Shown: positions 25,532-33,566 of the stretch, piece after piece
Layout: every line of letters starts with the position of its first letter
How positions within the stretch are numbered: position 1 is the first letter of the stretch
Assembly (NCBI RefSeq): GCF_012843265.1
Contig: NZ_JABAIT010000019.1
Span: 21,216-85,215, forward strand
Source: Bacillus sp. DNRA2
Lineage (GTDB): Bacteria > Bacillota > Bacilli > Bacillales > Cytobacillaceae
Direction of reading: 5' to 3'
DNA length: 64,000 nucleotides
Notes under the pieces: generated by a model
What the model saw: only the letters and a program-made list of their open reading frames with translations
Databases searched by the model: none
Told to the model about the DNA's origin: nothing
Translations under genes and position numbers: made by a program

Positions 25532-26806
25532 TTGAATATTAGAGTAACTCCTAATAATGCCGCGCAAGATGAACCTAGTGTGGCCGTTAATTTGCAAAAT
25601 CCAAATACCATTATCGCAACTGCAAATGACTTTCGACTAGGTCCTAGCCGGACAGGATTGTACCGTTCTACAGACAAGGGGAAAACATGGACAAACACTA
25701 TTCTACCACTACCAGCAGGATTCACTGAAGGTGCAGATGGTGTTGTGAACTATGGAGGTGACAATTTCTTTCTAGTATCAGGTGTTGTTTTTAATAGAGA
25801 CGCTGCTGGTAATGGCATTGACACAACGACTGTGGTCTACCGATCTACAAATAATGGACAAACCTTCTCTGCACCAATTATCGTAAATCGAGGAGCAGGC
25901 GCTGCTGAAATTAACGATAAAAACTGGTCAGCTATTGATATTTCCAGAAAGAGTCGCTTTAGAGGTCGAGCCTATATTAGTTACACTCAATTTACGGCAA
26001 ATGGTTCGCAAATTTTGTTTCAAAACTCGACAAATGGTGGAGTAACTTGGTCGGCACCAATCCCAATCAGTGCTGTAACAGCTGGTAATACCTTCGTTCA
26101 GGGCTCTAATCTCCAAGTGGGTCCAAGAGGTGAAGTCTATGTCGCTTGGCTTGAACGTCAACAATTCAATAACGGCAATGTAGCATTCTTTAGAATTCGA
26201 CGTTCTAATGACGGTGGAGTGACATTTGGTCCAATTGTTACCGTCAGTCAATTTGCTGCAACTCCTTTTACCTTAAACGCTAATGTCCCCACTTGGCAAT
26301 TCAGAGCCTCTAGCAATGCTTACCTTGCTGTAGATACCTCTAAAGGTCGTTTCAAAGGTCGGGTATATGCTGTGTGGCAGGATTATTCAACAGGTAACTC
26401 TCATATTCTCGCCTCCCATTCCGATAACGGGGTAAATTGGACAACCCCTGTAAGAGTAGATAGTAGAAATCCAGAAAACACACAAAACTTTTGGCCGTTT
26501 CCAGTTGTTACCCTTTCGAAAGGAACAGTGAAAGTCATTTACTATTCAAATAGGGTCGCTGGAACCAATCTATTGGATGTTTTCGTATCAGAGTCATCAA
26601 ACGGTGGCAAATCATTCCGTAACAACAAACGAATTACAACCCAATCCTCTAATCCAGGAAACACACAATTTATGGGTGACTACATTTTTGCCGCAATTAA
26701 CCCTTCAGAGGGACTAGTAGCTGTTTGGACTGATTTTAGAACTGGAAACCAAGATATTTTCATCGAAGTGCAGTCTTCACGAAAGCGTAAAGGTCCAAAA
26801 CATTAG
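25532..26806 (+). CDS. BNR/sialidase-type beta-propeller protein
   Basis: The 424-residue protein contains repeated Asp-box-like motifs: STDKGKTW, STNNGQTF, STNGGVTW, SNDGGVTF, SDNGVNW and SSNGGKSF, which mark a six-bladed beta-propeller of the sialidase fold. Catalytic sialidase residues cannot be assigned, so enzymatic activity is unproven; it may be a structural surface or spore protein. It has no signal peptide from this TTG start. The only earlier ATG (25522) hits a stop after six codons. Confidence 0.65.
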   Translation: MNIRVTPNNAAQDEPSVAVNLQNPNTIIATANDFRLGPSRTGLYRSTDKGKTWTNTILPLPAGFTEGADGVVNYGGDNFFLVSGVVFNRDAAGNGIDTTTVVYRSTNNGQTFSAPIIVNRGAGAAEINDKNWSAIDISRKSRFRGRAYISYTQFTANGSQILFQNSTNGGVTWSAPIPISAVTAGNTFVQGSNLQVGPRGEVYVAWLERQQFNNGNVAFFRIRRSNDGGVTFGPIVTVSQFAATPFTLNANVPTWQFRASSNAYLAVDTSKGRFKGRVYAVWQDYSTGNSHILASHSDNGVNWTTPVRVDSRNPENTQNFWPFPVVTLSKGTVKVIYYSNRVAGTNLLDVFVSESSNGGKSFRNNKRITTQSSNPGNTQFMGDYIFAAINPSEGLVAVWTDFRTGNQDIFIEVQSSRKRKGPKH

Positions 26807-26832
26807 TGTGTTTTAAATTACAGTCAACAACT

Positions 26833-26861
26833 GTCTCATCTCAAAAAGGATGGGACTTTTT
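26833..26861 (+). terminator. Hairpin terminator
   Basis: GTCTCATC (26833-26840) pairs with GATGGGAC (26849-26856), followed by five Ts. Confidence 0.65.
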
Positions 26862-26976
26862 AGTGTTTTGATATTTTTTTAAAAATCAAACACGACTGAA
26901 AAGCAAAAGTTTAACTAATTTTTTTGTACTTTGTCCATCATGCCCCATCATAAAATGAACCAAAGGGGGAGATGAG

Positions 26977-28776
26977 TTGCAGCGTAATCAATACATAGAC
27001 GGGCTAGATGGCCTTCGAACTCTTGCTGTAGCAGTGGTGATACTTTATCATCTTAATTACGCTTGGGCACCCGGTGGATTATTGGGTGTGGGAATCTTCT
27101 TTGTACTATCTGGATATTTAATAACCGGGATTTTGCTGCGACAATGGGAACAGCATCAACGCTTGGATTTTAAGGATTTTTGGATTCGCCGAGCAAAGCG
27201 ACTCTTGCCGGCTTTATTTACGATGCTGATTGCGGTGATTGTTTGGTCTTATTTAAAAAATCAACAGCAACTTCCCGTCATCCGTGCGGACAGTCTGGCT
27301 GCAGTCTTATATGTTAGCAATTGGTGGTATATTTTTCACGATGTTTCATATTTTCAAAGCTTTGGCCCGCCCTCACCGTTTGAGCATTTATGGTCCTTAG
27401 CCGTAGAAGAGCAATTTTATTTATTATTTCCATTGCTGCTGTGGCTCGGATTGCGCTGGAAATCGAATTCCAAATGGCTGTTAGGATTTTCATTAATCTT
27501 AGCCATTGTGTCAGCCTGTCTGATGGCTTGGCTTTATAAACCAGGCGTAGACCCCAGTCGCGTTTATTTTGGGACTGATACGAGAGCGTTTGCTTTATTA
27601 ATCGGTTGTGGCTTGGCATTTTTATATCCAAGTCATAAGCTTAAAGAGTCAATGTCTAAAAGAAACCAAATACTGTTGGATTGTCTAGGAACAGTCTGTT
27701 TAATTAGTTTGTTAGGTTTTATTTTTGGAATGAATGAGTATAACTCGTTTTTGTTTCGAGGTGGACTCGTCCTCATTTCGCTCATCACGGCGATATTAAT
27801 CGGGGTGATGGTTCAACCAACGAGCGTACTCGGGAAAATCTTCGCATGGAAGCCTTTGAAGTGGTTAGGAGAACGTTCATACGGCATTTATCTGTGGCAT
27901 TTTCCCGTTATTGTCCTAAGCAATCCGGTAAATTATGTAGATGGAATTCACTGGACGCGCTTGATTTTACAAGTATTAGTGACGATTGGATTAGCAGCAA
28001 TTTCGTATCGCTGGATTGAAAACCCGATTCGCCATGGTAAATTGTCTCGGCCGGTGATGGTAAAAAGCTCAGTTGCCATTTTAATAGGTATTATCTTCTT
28101 GATGTTACCAATTCAAAAAACAGAACATGATTCAATTGCTGCCTTTAGTCCGACTAAGGAGGAAATCATAAAACCAATTCCGACAACACCCGCTCCCAAT
28201 GCTACAGCAAATACTGAACCAACAGCCGAACCAACACCCGAACCTCAAACCGAACAAACTACCCCCAATACAGATCCAACATCAAATCCAGCACCTGAAC
28301 AAACTCCAGCCGAAATTAAAGTAACCGCAATCGGAGATTCCGTGATGATCAATTTGGAACCTTATTTAAAACAGCTAATCCCTGGCATTATCGTTGACGG
28401 AAAAGTCGGCAGGCAACTGATACAAGCGATTCCGGAAGTTTCTGTGATGAAGTCAAATGGGAACCTTGGAAATGTAATTATCATTCAATTGGGTACCAAT
28501 GGTCCGTTTACGATGGAGCAGTTGCAGTCCCTTTATCAAGCACTTGGTACTCCAAAACAGGTAATCTTTATCAACACACGAGTGCCAAGACCATGGGAGT
28601 CTGAGGTCAATCAAACACTCGCAAAATTTGTGTTTAGTACGCCGCAAACGAATCTGGTCGACTGGTACACACTCAGTGCCAACCAACCGAGTTACTTTGC
28701 ACCAGATGGTGTGCACCCCTCAACAACAGGTGCTCAGGTGCTGGCAAATGAGGTATTTGCAGTCATTGAAAAATAA
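26977..28776 (+). CDS. OatA-like acyltransferase (acyltransferase-3 plus SGNH domain)
   Basis: The 599-residue protein has about 11 membrane segments forming an acyltransferase-3 domain (YIDGLDGLRTLAVAVVILYH at the start, FILSGY-like FVLSGYLITG, and VEEQFYL). A proline/threonine/glutamate-rich linker (about 400-445) leads to an extracellular SGNH domain with GDSVMI and the DGVHPS acid-base motif. The layout matches OatA and YrhL, which move acetyl groups across the membrane onto peptidoglycan MurNAc. TTG follows AAAGGGGGAG; a clear terminator follows. Confidence 0.85.
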   Translation: MQRNQYIDGLDGLRTLAVAVVILYHLNYAWAPGGLLGVGIFFVLSGYLITGILLRQWEQHQRLDFKDFWIRRAKRLLPALFTMLIAVIVWSYLKNQQQLPVIRADSLAAVLYVSNWWYIFHDVSYFQSFGPPSPFEHLWSLAVEEQFYLLFPLLLWLGLRWKSNSKWLLGFSLILAIVSACLMAWLYKPGVDPSRVYFGTDTRAFALLIGCGLAFLYPSHKLKESMSKRNQILLDCLGTVCLISLLGFIFGMNEYNSFLFRGGLVLISLITAILIGVMVQPTSVLGKIFAWKPLKWLGERSYGIYLWHFPVIVLSNPVNYVDGIHWTRLILQVLVTIGLAAISYRWIENPIRHGKLSRPVMVKSSVAILIGIIFLMLPIQKTEHDSIAAFSPTKEEIIKPIPTTPAPNATANTEPTAEPTPEPQTEQTTPNTDPTSNPAPEQTPAEIKVTAIGDSVMINLEPYLKQLIPGIIVDGKVGRQLIQAIPEVSVMKSNGNLGNVIIIQLGTNGPFTMEQLQSLYQALGTPKQVIFINTRVPRPWESEVNQTLAKFVFSTPQTNLVDWYTLSANQPSYFAPDGVHPSTTGAQVLANEVFAVIEK

Positions 28777-28778
28777 AG

Positions 28779-28822
28779 AGGAATTAGGGTTAGCTAAAAT
28801 GAGCGGACCCTAATTCCTTTAT
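28779..28822 (+). terminator. Hairpin terminator
   Basis: AGGAATTAGGGT (28779-28790) pairs perfectly with ACCCTAATTCCT (28807-28818), followed by TTATT. Confidence 0.75.
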
Positions 28823-28851
28823 TGATTTTCGTGTAGGGAGGGTGAGACTTC

Positions 28852-29043
28852 ATAGGCGGAGAATTTCCGTCTATTGTATGTTAGGGAATCTTAAAACGCC
28901 CAAATAAGCGGAGTTTTTCCGTCTATCTGCTCTAAAATGGACAAAATTCTTAGATTTGAACGATTTAACCGGAAAAACTCCGCTTAAATTCAAGGAAATA
29001 TGGCTATTTCCCTATTTAAGCGGAATTTGTCCGTCTATTTTAC
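28852..29043. repeat. Four-module CGGA...TCCGTCTATT repeat cluster
   Basis: This gene-free stretch holds four related modules: GCGGAGAATTTCCGTCTATT near 28855, GCGGAGTTTTTCCGTCTAT near 28907, its inverse CCGGAAAAACTCCGCTTAAA near 28970 and AAGCGGAATTTGTCCGTC near 29022. Modules 2 and 3 form a long stem. Related clusters are at 47567, 48492 and 62472. Confidence 0.6.
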
Positions 29044-29084
29044 AAACAAGGTGAAAACAACATTCAACCCTAACGGTGCCAAAC

Positions 29085-29654
29085 TTAGAATGCTGGAAGT
29101 GAATCCGATGTCATTGCACTTGACATGATGCACGCACCACTAGCGCCAACAGCAAGGACTTCGTTGATGTTCGTTTCCTTGATTCCACCAATCGCAAACA
29201 CGGGGATGGATACAGCACCACAAACTTCTTTAAGAAAGCCAAGACCTCTAGGTGGAACGCCCTTTTTACTATCCGTTGAAAAGATATGTCCAGCGACTAA
29301 GTAAGTAGCCCCAAGCGCTTCAGCCTCAATAGCTTCACTCACTGAATGAACAGAGGCACCAATGTTTGTGAAGGCCACTAACTCGTCCTTATTTTTGCGA
29401 AAATCCACCATCGACAAATGAATGTTAGCAAGCTTTAGTTTTTTTGCAACAGCCAGGTTTTGATTGATAATGAGCGGGACTGAGTTCTCCCTGCAAATGT
29501 CGCTTACCTTCAAAGCCAAAGCCTCGTAATCTTCCAAACTCAAATCTTTTTCCCTGAGCATGATAGCAGTCGGACGAGCTTTAGCTAGCCACTCAATCCT
29601 GGACAAAAAATCTCCCTGACAAAGCTTTCGATTCGTTATCGCAATGAGCTTCAT
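29085..29654 (-). CDS. tenI: TenI-type thiazole tautomerase
   Basis: The 189-residue protein is related to thiamine phosphate synthase (ThiE) but matches the TenI branch: AGHIFSTDSKKG retains the histidine thought to act in TenI, and LREKDLS and AIGGIKE are the phosphate/thiazole-binding segments. TenI aromatises the thiazole tautomer produced by ThiG. It is the last gene of a minus-strand thi operon, with TAGGAG before its ATG. It could also have residual ThiE-like function. Confidence 0.75.
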   Translation of the reverse strand: MKLIAITNRKLCQGDFLSRIEWLAKARPTAIMLREKDLSLEDYEALALKVSDICRENSVPLIINQNLAVAKKLKLANIHLSMVDFRKNKDELVAFTNIGASVHSVSEAIEAEALGATYLVAGHIFSTDSKKGVPPRGLGFLKEVCGAVSIPVFAIGGIKETNINEVLAVGASGACIMSSAMTSDSLPAF

Positions 29655-29663
29655 AATAGTCTC

Positions 29664-30824
29664 CTAAACTCTGAGATAATCTGTATAAACCGGCTGCAAG
29701 CCTCTTGCTACAATCACATCGTGAACCTCTTTAACACTGCGCTCATCAGAAATCTCAAATTGTTGATCGCCTTTCTGTTCCTCATCGTGACCACCAACGC
29801 CAACATTCACTCCGGCCGACATTTTCGTCGCGACTAAGCCGATTACATTGTCACGGAAGTTTGCGCGTTCCCGGGTCGAAATCGTAATCCCGGCAAACGG
29901 CATTAACAATCGATATGCTAGCATGACTTGTAATAGCTGCTTTTCGTGCACGTCTTTTGGATTATTTGCTGCATTATTAATATATGGCCGTAGGCGTGGG
30001 GTAGAAAATGAAATCTCGGCATGCGGATATTTCTGTTGGATTAACGTCGCATGCAATCCCGTTGCAAAAGCATCCTTACGAAAATCATCTAAACCAAGCA
30101 AGGCACCAAAGGCAACACCACGCATCCCTCCTAAGATTGCACGCTCCTGTGCATGAAAGCGATATGGGAAAATCCGTTTTGAACCCCATAAATGGACCTG
30201 TTCATATTTATCGGGATTATAGGTTTCCTGATAGACGGATACAAAATCAGCACCACAACTGTGTAAAAAGGCATATTCATCAACATTTAGTGGATAGATT
30301 TCAATCCCAACCGTCGAAAAATATTTCGTAGCCAGTTTGATTGTTTCACCAATATAGTGAACCGGTGACTTATGGCGCGATTCCCCAGTAAGCAACAGAA
30401 TTTCTTTTAATCCTGTAGCAGCAATCGCTTTAAGCTCAGCCTCAGCCTCATCCATGGAAAGATTGCCGCGAATGATTTTATTTGTCGCAGCAAAACCACA
30501 ATAAGTACATTCGTTTTCACAATAATTGGCGATATATAAAGGTGTAAATAGGGATATCGAATTACCAAAATGCTTCCGCGTTTCAAGCTTTGCTTTTCGG
30601 GCCATGTCTTCCAAATAAGGCATAGCAGCAGGGGAGAGAATCGCTGCAAAATCATCCAGCGTAAGCTGATCTTTGCTTAAGGCAGTTTCAACATCTCGAC
30701 TATTATAATTTTCATAATCATATTCTTTAGCAGCAGTGATGACTCTTTCCATAAAATCAGAATCGATGATCTCCATTCCATCCAAATATTCCATATGATT
30801 GGTTCGTCTTCTTAATCCCATCAT
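29664..30824 (-). CDS. thiH: 2-iminoacetate synthase ThiH (radical SAM)
   Basis: The 386-residue protein is a radical-SAM enzyme with the cluster motif CENECTYC. It cleaves tyrosine to dehydroglycine (2-iminoacetate) plus p-cresol, feeding ThiG. It has the size and the ThiH C terminus. Its first ATG overlaps thiG's stop (TAATG) and uses GGAGG inside the thiG end; a second ATG three bases on is also possible. The aerobic alternative of B. subtilis, ThiO glycine oxidase, is absent here, implying a requirement for low oxygen. Confidence 0.9.
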   Translation of the reverse strand: MMGLRRRTNHMEYLDGMEIIDSDFMERVITAAKEYDYENYNSRDVETALSKDQLTLDDFAAILSPAAMPYLEDMARKAKLETRKHFGNSISLFTPLYIANYCENECTYCGFAATNKIIRGNLSMDEAEAELKAIAATGLKEILLLTGESRHKSPVHYIGETIKLATKYFSTVGIEIYPLNVDEYAFLHSCGADFVSVYQETYNPDKYEQVHLWGSKRIFPYRFHAQERAILGGMRGVAFGALLGLDDFRKDAFATGLHATLIQQKYPHAEISFSTPRLRPYINNAANNPKDVHEKQLLQVMLAYRLLMPFAGITISTRERANFRDNVIGLVATKMSAGVNVGVGGHDEEQKGDQQFEISDERSVKEVHDVIVARGLQPVYTDYLRV

Positions 30825-31591
30825 TAATCCTCCAAAAATCCTGTCAAAGGACTAGATGCCTCTGCTTGAAAATCCAACACTCGGCCTAAACCAGCGAGGT
30901 AAGCGGAACGACCGGCTTCAATTGCATGCTTAAACGCTTTTGCCATCATGGCTACATCATTTGCTGTCGCAATGGCAGTGTTACACATCACTGCAGCTGC
31001 GCCCATTTCCATCGCTTCGCATGCTTGCGAAGGTCGGCCAATCCCGGCATCAACGATAATCGGTAGCTTGATTTCATCGACAAGGATTTGGATGAAATCC
31101 TTCGTGCTTAGTCCTTTATTGCTACCGATTGGAGCACCGAGTGGCATCACAGCAGCAGCACCGGCATTCACTAATGCTCTTGCAGCGTACAAATCCGGAT
31201 ACATATAAGGCATGACTACAAAACCTTCGTTGGCCAGAATTTCCGTCGCTTTGACCGTTTCGTAGTTATCAGGCAACAAATATTTGGATTCACTAATCAC
31301 TTCTAATTTGATAAAATCACCACAGCCAAGCTCCCGCGATAAGCGGGCGATTCGAACTGCTTCTTCAGCATTTCTCGCTCCAGAAGTATTCGGAAGTAGG
31401 GTAATATTCTCGGGAATGTACTCTAATATATTTTCCTCGCCACCAGCATTGGCACGGCGGAGGGCGAGGGTCACCATCTCCGCTTCTCCGTGCTCAATAA
31501 CGGCCCGCATCATCTCTAATGAAAATTTTCCTGATCCTAAAATAAATCTTGATTGAAACGCATGTCCACCAATTACTAACTGATCATTCAT
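30824..31591 (-). CDS. thiG: Thiazole synthase ThiG
   Basis: The 255-residue protein carries the ThiG lysine context FIKLEV that forms the imine with [15 protein letters not shown], and the phosphate-loop segments GAPIGSNKG and [11 protein letters not shown]. It builds thiazole phosphate from DXP, dehydroglycine and ThiS thiocarboxylate in the cytosol. It follows thiF closely and overlaps thiH. Confidence 0.93.
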   Translation of the reverse strand: MNDQLVIGGHAFQSRFILGSGKFSLEMMRAVIEHGEAEMVTLALRRANAGGEENILEYIPENITLLPNTSGARNAEEAVRIARLSRELGCGDFIKLEVISESKYLLPDNYETVKATEILANEGFVVMPYMYPDLYAARALVNAGAAAVMPLGAPIGSNKGLSTKDFIQILVDEIKLPIIVDAGIGRPSQACEAMEMGAAAVMCNTAIATANDVAMMAKAFKHAIEAGRSAYLAGLGRVLDFQAEASSPLTGFLED

Positions 31592-31606
31592 TTTGCAAAA
31601 TCCTCT

Positions 31607-32410
31607 CTAAATATCTTCAATTTCTAACAATAATCGTAAAATCATATTGGCCTGATGACCGGCACAAATAGAAACACGCGGAGCCATCAAACCTTTGCCA
31701 ACTCTTGCTCCATTTTCCAAATCCCCACATAGGTAAAAATTTTTCATTGGTCGTGTTGTTTTAATTAAATTCGAGCTGTCAAAGCCGGCCATGCCCGATG
31801 CAGAGACGATTTTCACATGAGGTAGCTGTTCTAAGGCAGTATTCACCAACATCGATTTCTGATCTGGCTTATCGAATGCTTCGCAAATAATATCAAAATC
31901 GCTGAAAAGCTCTTTCACATTTTCTTCGGTAATTTTGATTGTTTTTGTGTCTACCTTAATAAATGGATTAATTTGCTCGATTTGCTGTTTCAAAGCAATC
32001 GTTTTCGGCAATCCAAGATGACTAATATAATAGCTTTGCCTGTTGAGATTACTAGGTTCAACAATGTCAAAATCGACAAGCAACAGATGTCCCACACCAA
32101 TTCTAGCCAGCATGATTGCAATATTTGAACCGAGCCCGCCAAGTCCGGCAATGGCAACTTTTCCTTGTTTAACTTTCTTATGTACATTAGGCGTATGTCT
32201 TGCCATCATCATACTTTCTAATTCATCTTGTTTTGGCATGACGCCTTTTTGGATGATTGATAGCACATCATTTTCTGCTATTCGGCAATCCTGATCGATT
32301 TGAAAGCCGTTTAAAATGATAATGTCAGTTGGAATGCCGATTTGTTTTCGCACTTCAAAGGCAGTTTGGCAATCAAGTTGTAGTTCCTTTCCATTTACTG
32401 TTATTTTCAT
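31607..32410 (-). CDS. thiF: ThiS adenylyltransferase ThiF with N-terminal ubiquitin-like domain
   Basis: Residues 1-60 look like a ThiS-like beta-grasp domain without the terminal GG (MKITVNGKELQLDCQTAFEV). Residues 65-267 form a ThiF domain with GLGGLGSNIAIML, SNLNRQ and a lysine in GLPKTIALK; CxxC zinc pairs are missing. This matches the ThiF family-2 type linked to ThiH operons in anaerobes. It activates ThiS as acyl-adenylate for sulfur transfer. Confidence 0.88.
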   Translation of the reverse strand: MKITVNGKELQLDCQTAFEVRKQIGIPTDIIILNGFQIDQDCRIAENDVLSIIQKGVMPKQDELESMMMARHTPNVHKKVKQGKVAIAGLGGLGSNIAIMLARIGVGHLLLVDFDIVEPSNLNRQSYYISHLGLPKTIALKQQIEQINPFIKVDTKTIKITEENVKELFSDFDIICEAFDKPDQKSMLVNTALEQLPHVKIVSASGMAGFDSSNLIKTTRPMKNFYLCGDLENGARVGKGLMAPRVSICAGHQANMILRLLLEIEDI

Positions 32411-32413
32411 GTA

Positions 32414-32608
32414 TCAACCACCTCCAACAAATTGCACGACTTCTAATGTATCTTCATCTGTTAGCAGAACAGCGCTATAAGTAGATTTTGGAACGATTTC
32501 ACCATTACGTTCTACAGCAATTGTTTTTGGATTGTAATTTTGCTTAATTAAAAAATCATACAAAGTTTGTTGATTTTCTAATGCGATTATCTCGCCATTT
32601 AATTTCAT
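32414..32608 (-). CDS. thiS: Sulfur carrier protein ThiS
   Basis: The 64-residue beta-grasp protein ends in FVGGG, the C-terminal glycine tail that becomes a thiocarboxylate. It begins MKLNGEIIALENQQTLYDFL, and GAAAGGGG lies before the ATG on the minus strand. It is first in the thi operon and lies only four bases before thiF. Confidence 0.9.
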   Translation of the reverse strand: MKLNGEIIALENQQTLYDFLIKQNYNPKTIAVERNGEIVPKSTYSAVLLTDEDTLEVVQFVGGG

Positions 32609-32643
32609 TCTATTTTTAGCCCCTTTCTAAATTTTTCCAATAA

Positions 32644-32750
32644 AAAAGCACAAAACGAAGTAAACACCCTTTCGGTGGTGTTCCCCATTTTGTGCTACAG
32701 TTTATTATTAGATTTATTAGAATTATATAAAAGCAGAGTGGTATCGTCAA
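32644..32750 (-). promoter_or_regulatory. thi operon promoter and structured leader with terminator-like hairpin
   Basis: On the minus strand a strong promoter is seen: TTGACG (32750-32745), 17-base spacer, TATAAT (32727-32722). The leader then holds AGCACAAAA pairing with TTTTGTGCT followed by TTTTTT, with an inner AACACC/GGTGTT stem. This is an intrinsic terminator placed before thiS, hence a likely attenuator. It does not match the TPP riboswitch; a thiS-type regulatory RNA motif may exist in the literature but I cannot confirm identity. Confidence 0.65.
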
Positions 32751-32961
32751 TAGCTTACAAGTAGAAACTTGGGAACGAAAGCGATGGAATCGTGCCCGAA
32801 AATTCGTATTTTTTATACTAAGATAATCATTCGTGTACAACACTTACAAATTATGGTATTTGATAATAACACTACCACAACTAAACAAACGCAGAAAAAA
32901 TGTAACTCCTGCGTTAATCTAGATATTTTAAAGTGCGATTTTCATACTAGCAATCTAAATC

Positions 32962-33393
32962 CTACTCTACGATTAATTTACCAGCCATCGTATCGTGGCC
33001 TGTACCGCACATTAATGAGCAATAATACTCGTATTCACCTTTTTGATCTGCGACAAATTCAACTGTTTCTCCGCCTTTAACATCCACATCGAATTCATCG
33101 ATGGCAATCCCATGTGAGCCAACGTCATTTACAACTGTTAGCTTAACCGTGTCGCCAGCTTTAACCTTGATTTCTTTTAAATCAAATTGGAAATTTGTCA
33201 TATTAACAGTTGTTTCTACCACATTACCAGTGGCCTCAACTTTCTCGGAAGAGGATTCTTCATTTGATGATGGTGCAGTGGTTTCTTGCGACTCCGGTTC
33301 TTTAGTAGAGTCTTTCTCATCTCCTGAACCGCACCCGGCTAGTCCGAAAGTAACAAAACCTGCCATGATAATCGCTAATAGTTTTTTCTGCAT
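32962..33393 (-). CDS. CuA-type cupredoxin lipoprotein
   Basis: The 143-residue protein has a lipobox LAGC, a Ser/Glu-rich linker and a cupredoxin domain. Residues fit the binuclear CuA site: a histidine in GSHGIAI and the C-terminal CSLMCGTGHDTM (CxxxCxxxHxxM). It resembles the soluble half of cytochrome oxidase subunit II without membrane helices. It is divergent from a PQQ-type dehydrogenase lipoprotein, suggesting the two may exchange electrons on the outer face of the membrane; this is inference. Confidence 0.8.
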   Translation of the reverse strand: MQKKLLAIIMAGFVTFGLAGCGSGDEKDSTKEPESQETTAPSSNEESSSEKVEATGNVVETTVNMTNFQFDLKEIKVKAGDTVKLTVVNDVGSHGIAIDEFDVDVKGGETVEFVADQKGEYEYYCSLMCGTGHDTMAGKLIVE

Positions 33394-33528
33394 GTAAATG
33401 CCTCCTCAAGTTAGCTTTATTTTCCTATTATTATAATTTTAAATGAACAGTCATTCAATATATTTTTTAAAAATTCTAAATTTTCTAAAATGGACATATA
33501 TTTTTATAGACTTCTATGGTAAGATAAC

Positions 33529-33542
33529 TGCAAACGTTTCCA
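33529..33542 (+). promoter_or_regulatory. Candidate cre (CcpA) site before the quinoprotein gene
   Basis: TGCAAACGTTTCCA matches the cre consensus TGNAANCGNWNNCA at every fixed base. It lies 24 bases before the start codon, a position expected to give carbon-catabolite repression. Confidence 0.55.
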
Positions 33543-33566
33543 AAAAATATTTGGGGGGTCTAAATA

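Noticed and set aside
28852..29043. CRISPR array
   Set aside because: Repeats are few, imperfect, in both orientations and without uniform spacers or cas genes.
32616..32750. TPP riboswitch before the thi operon
   Set aside because: I looked for the conserved CUGAGA and the other aptamer segments and found none; the leader is too short.
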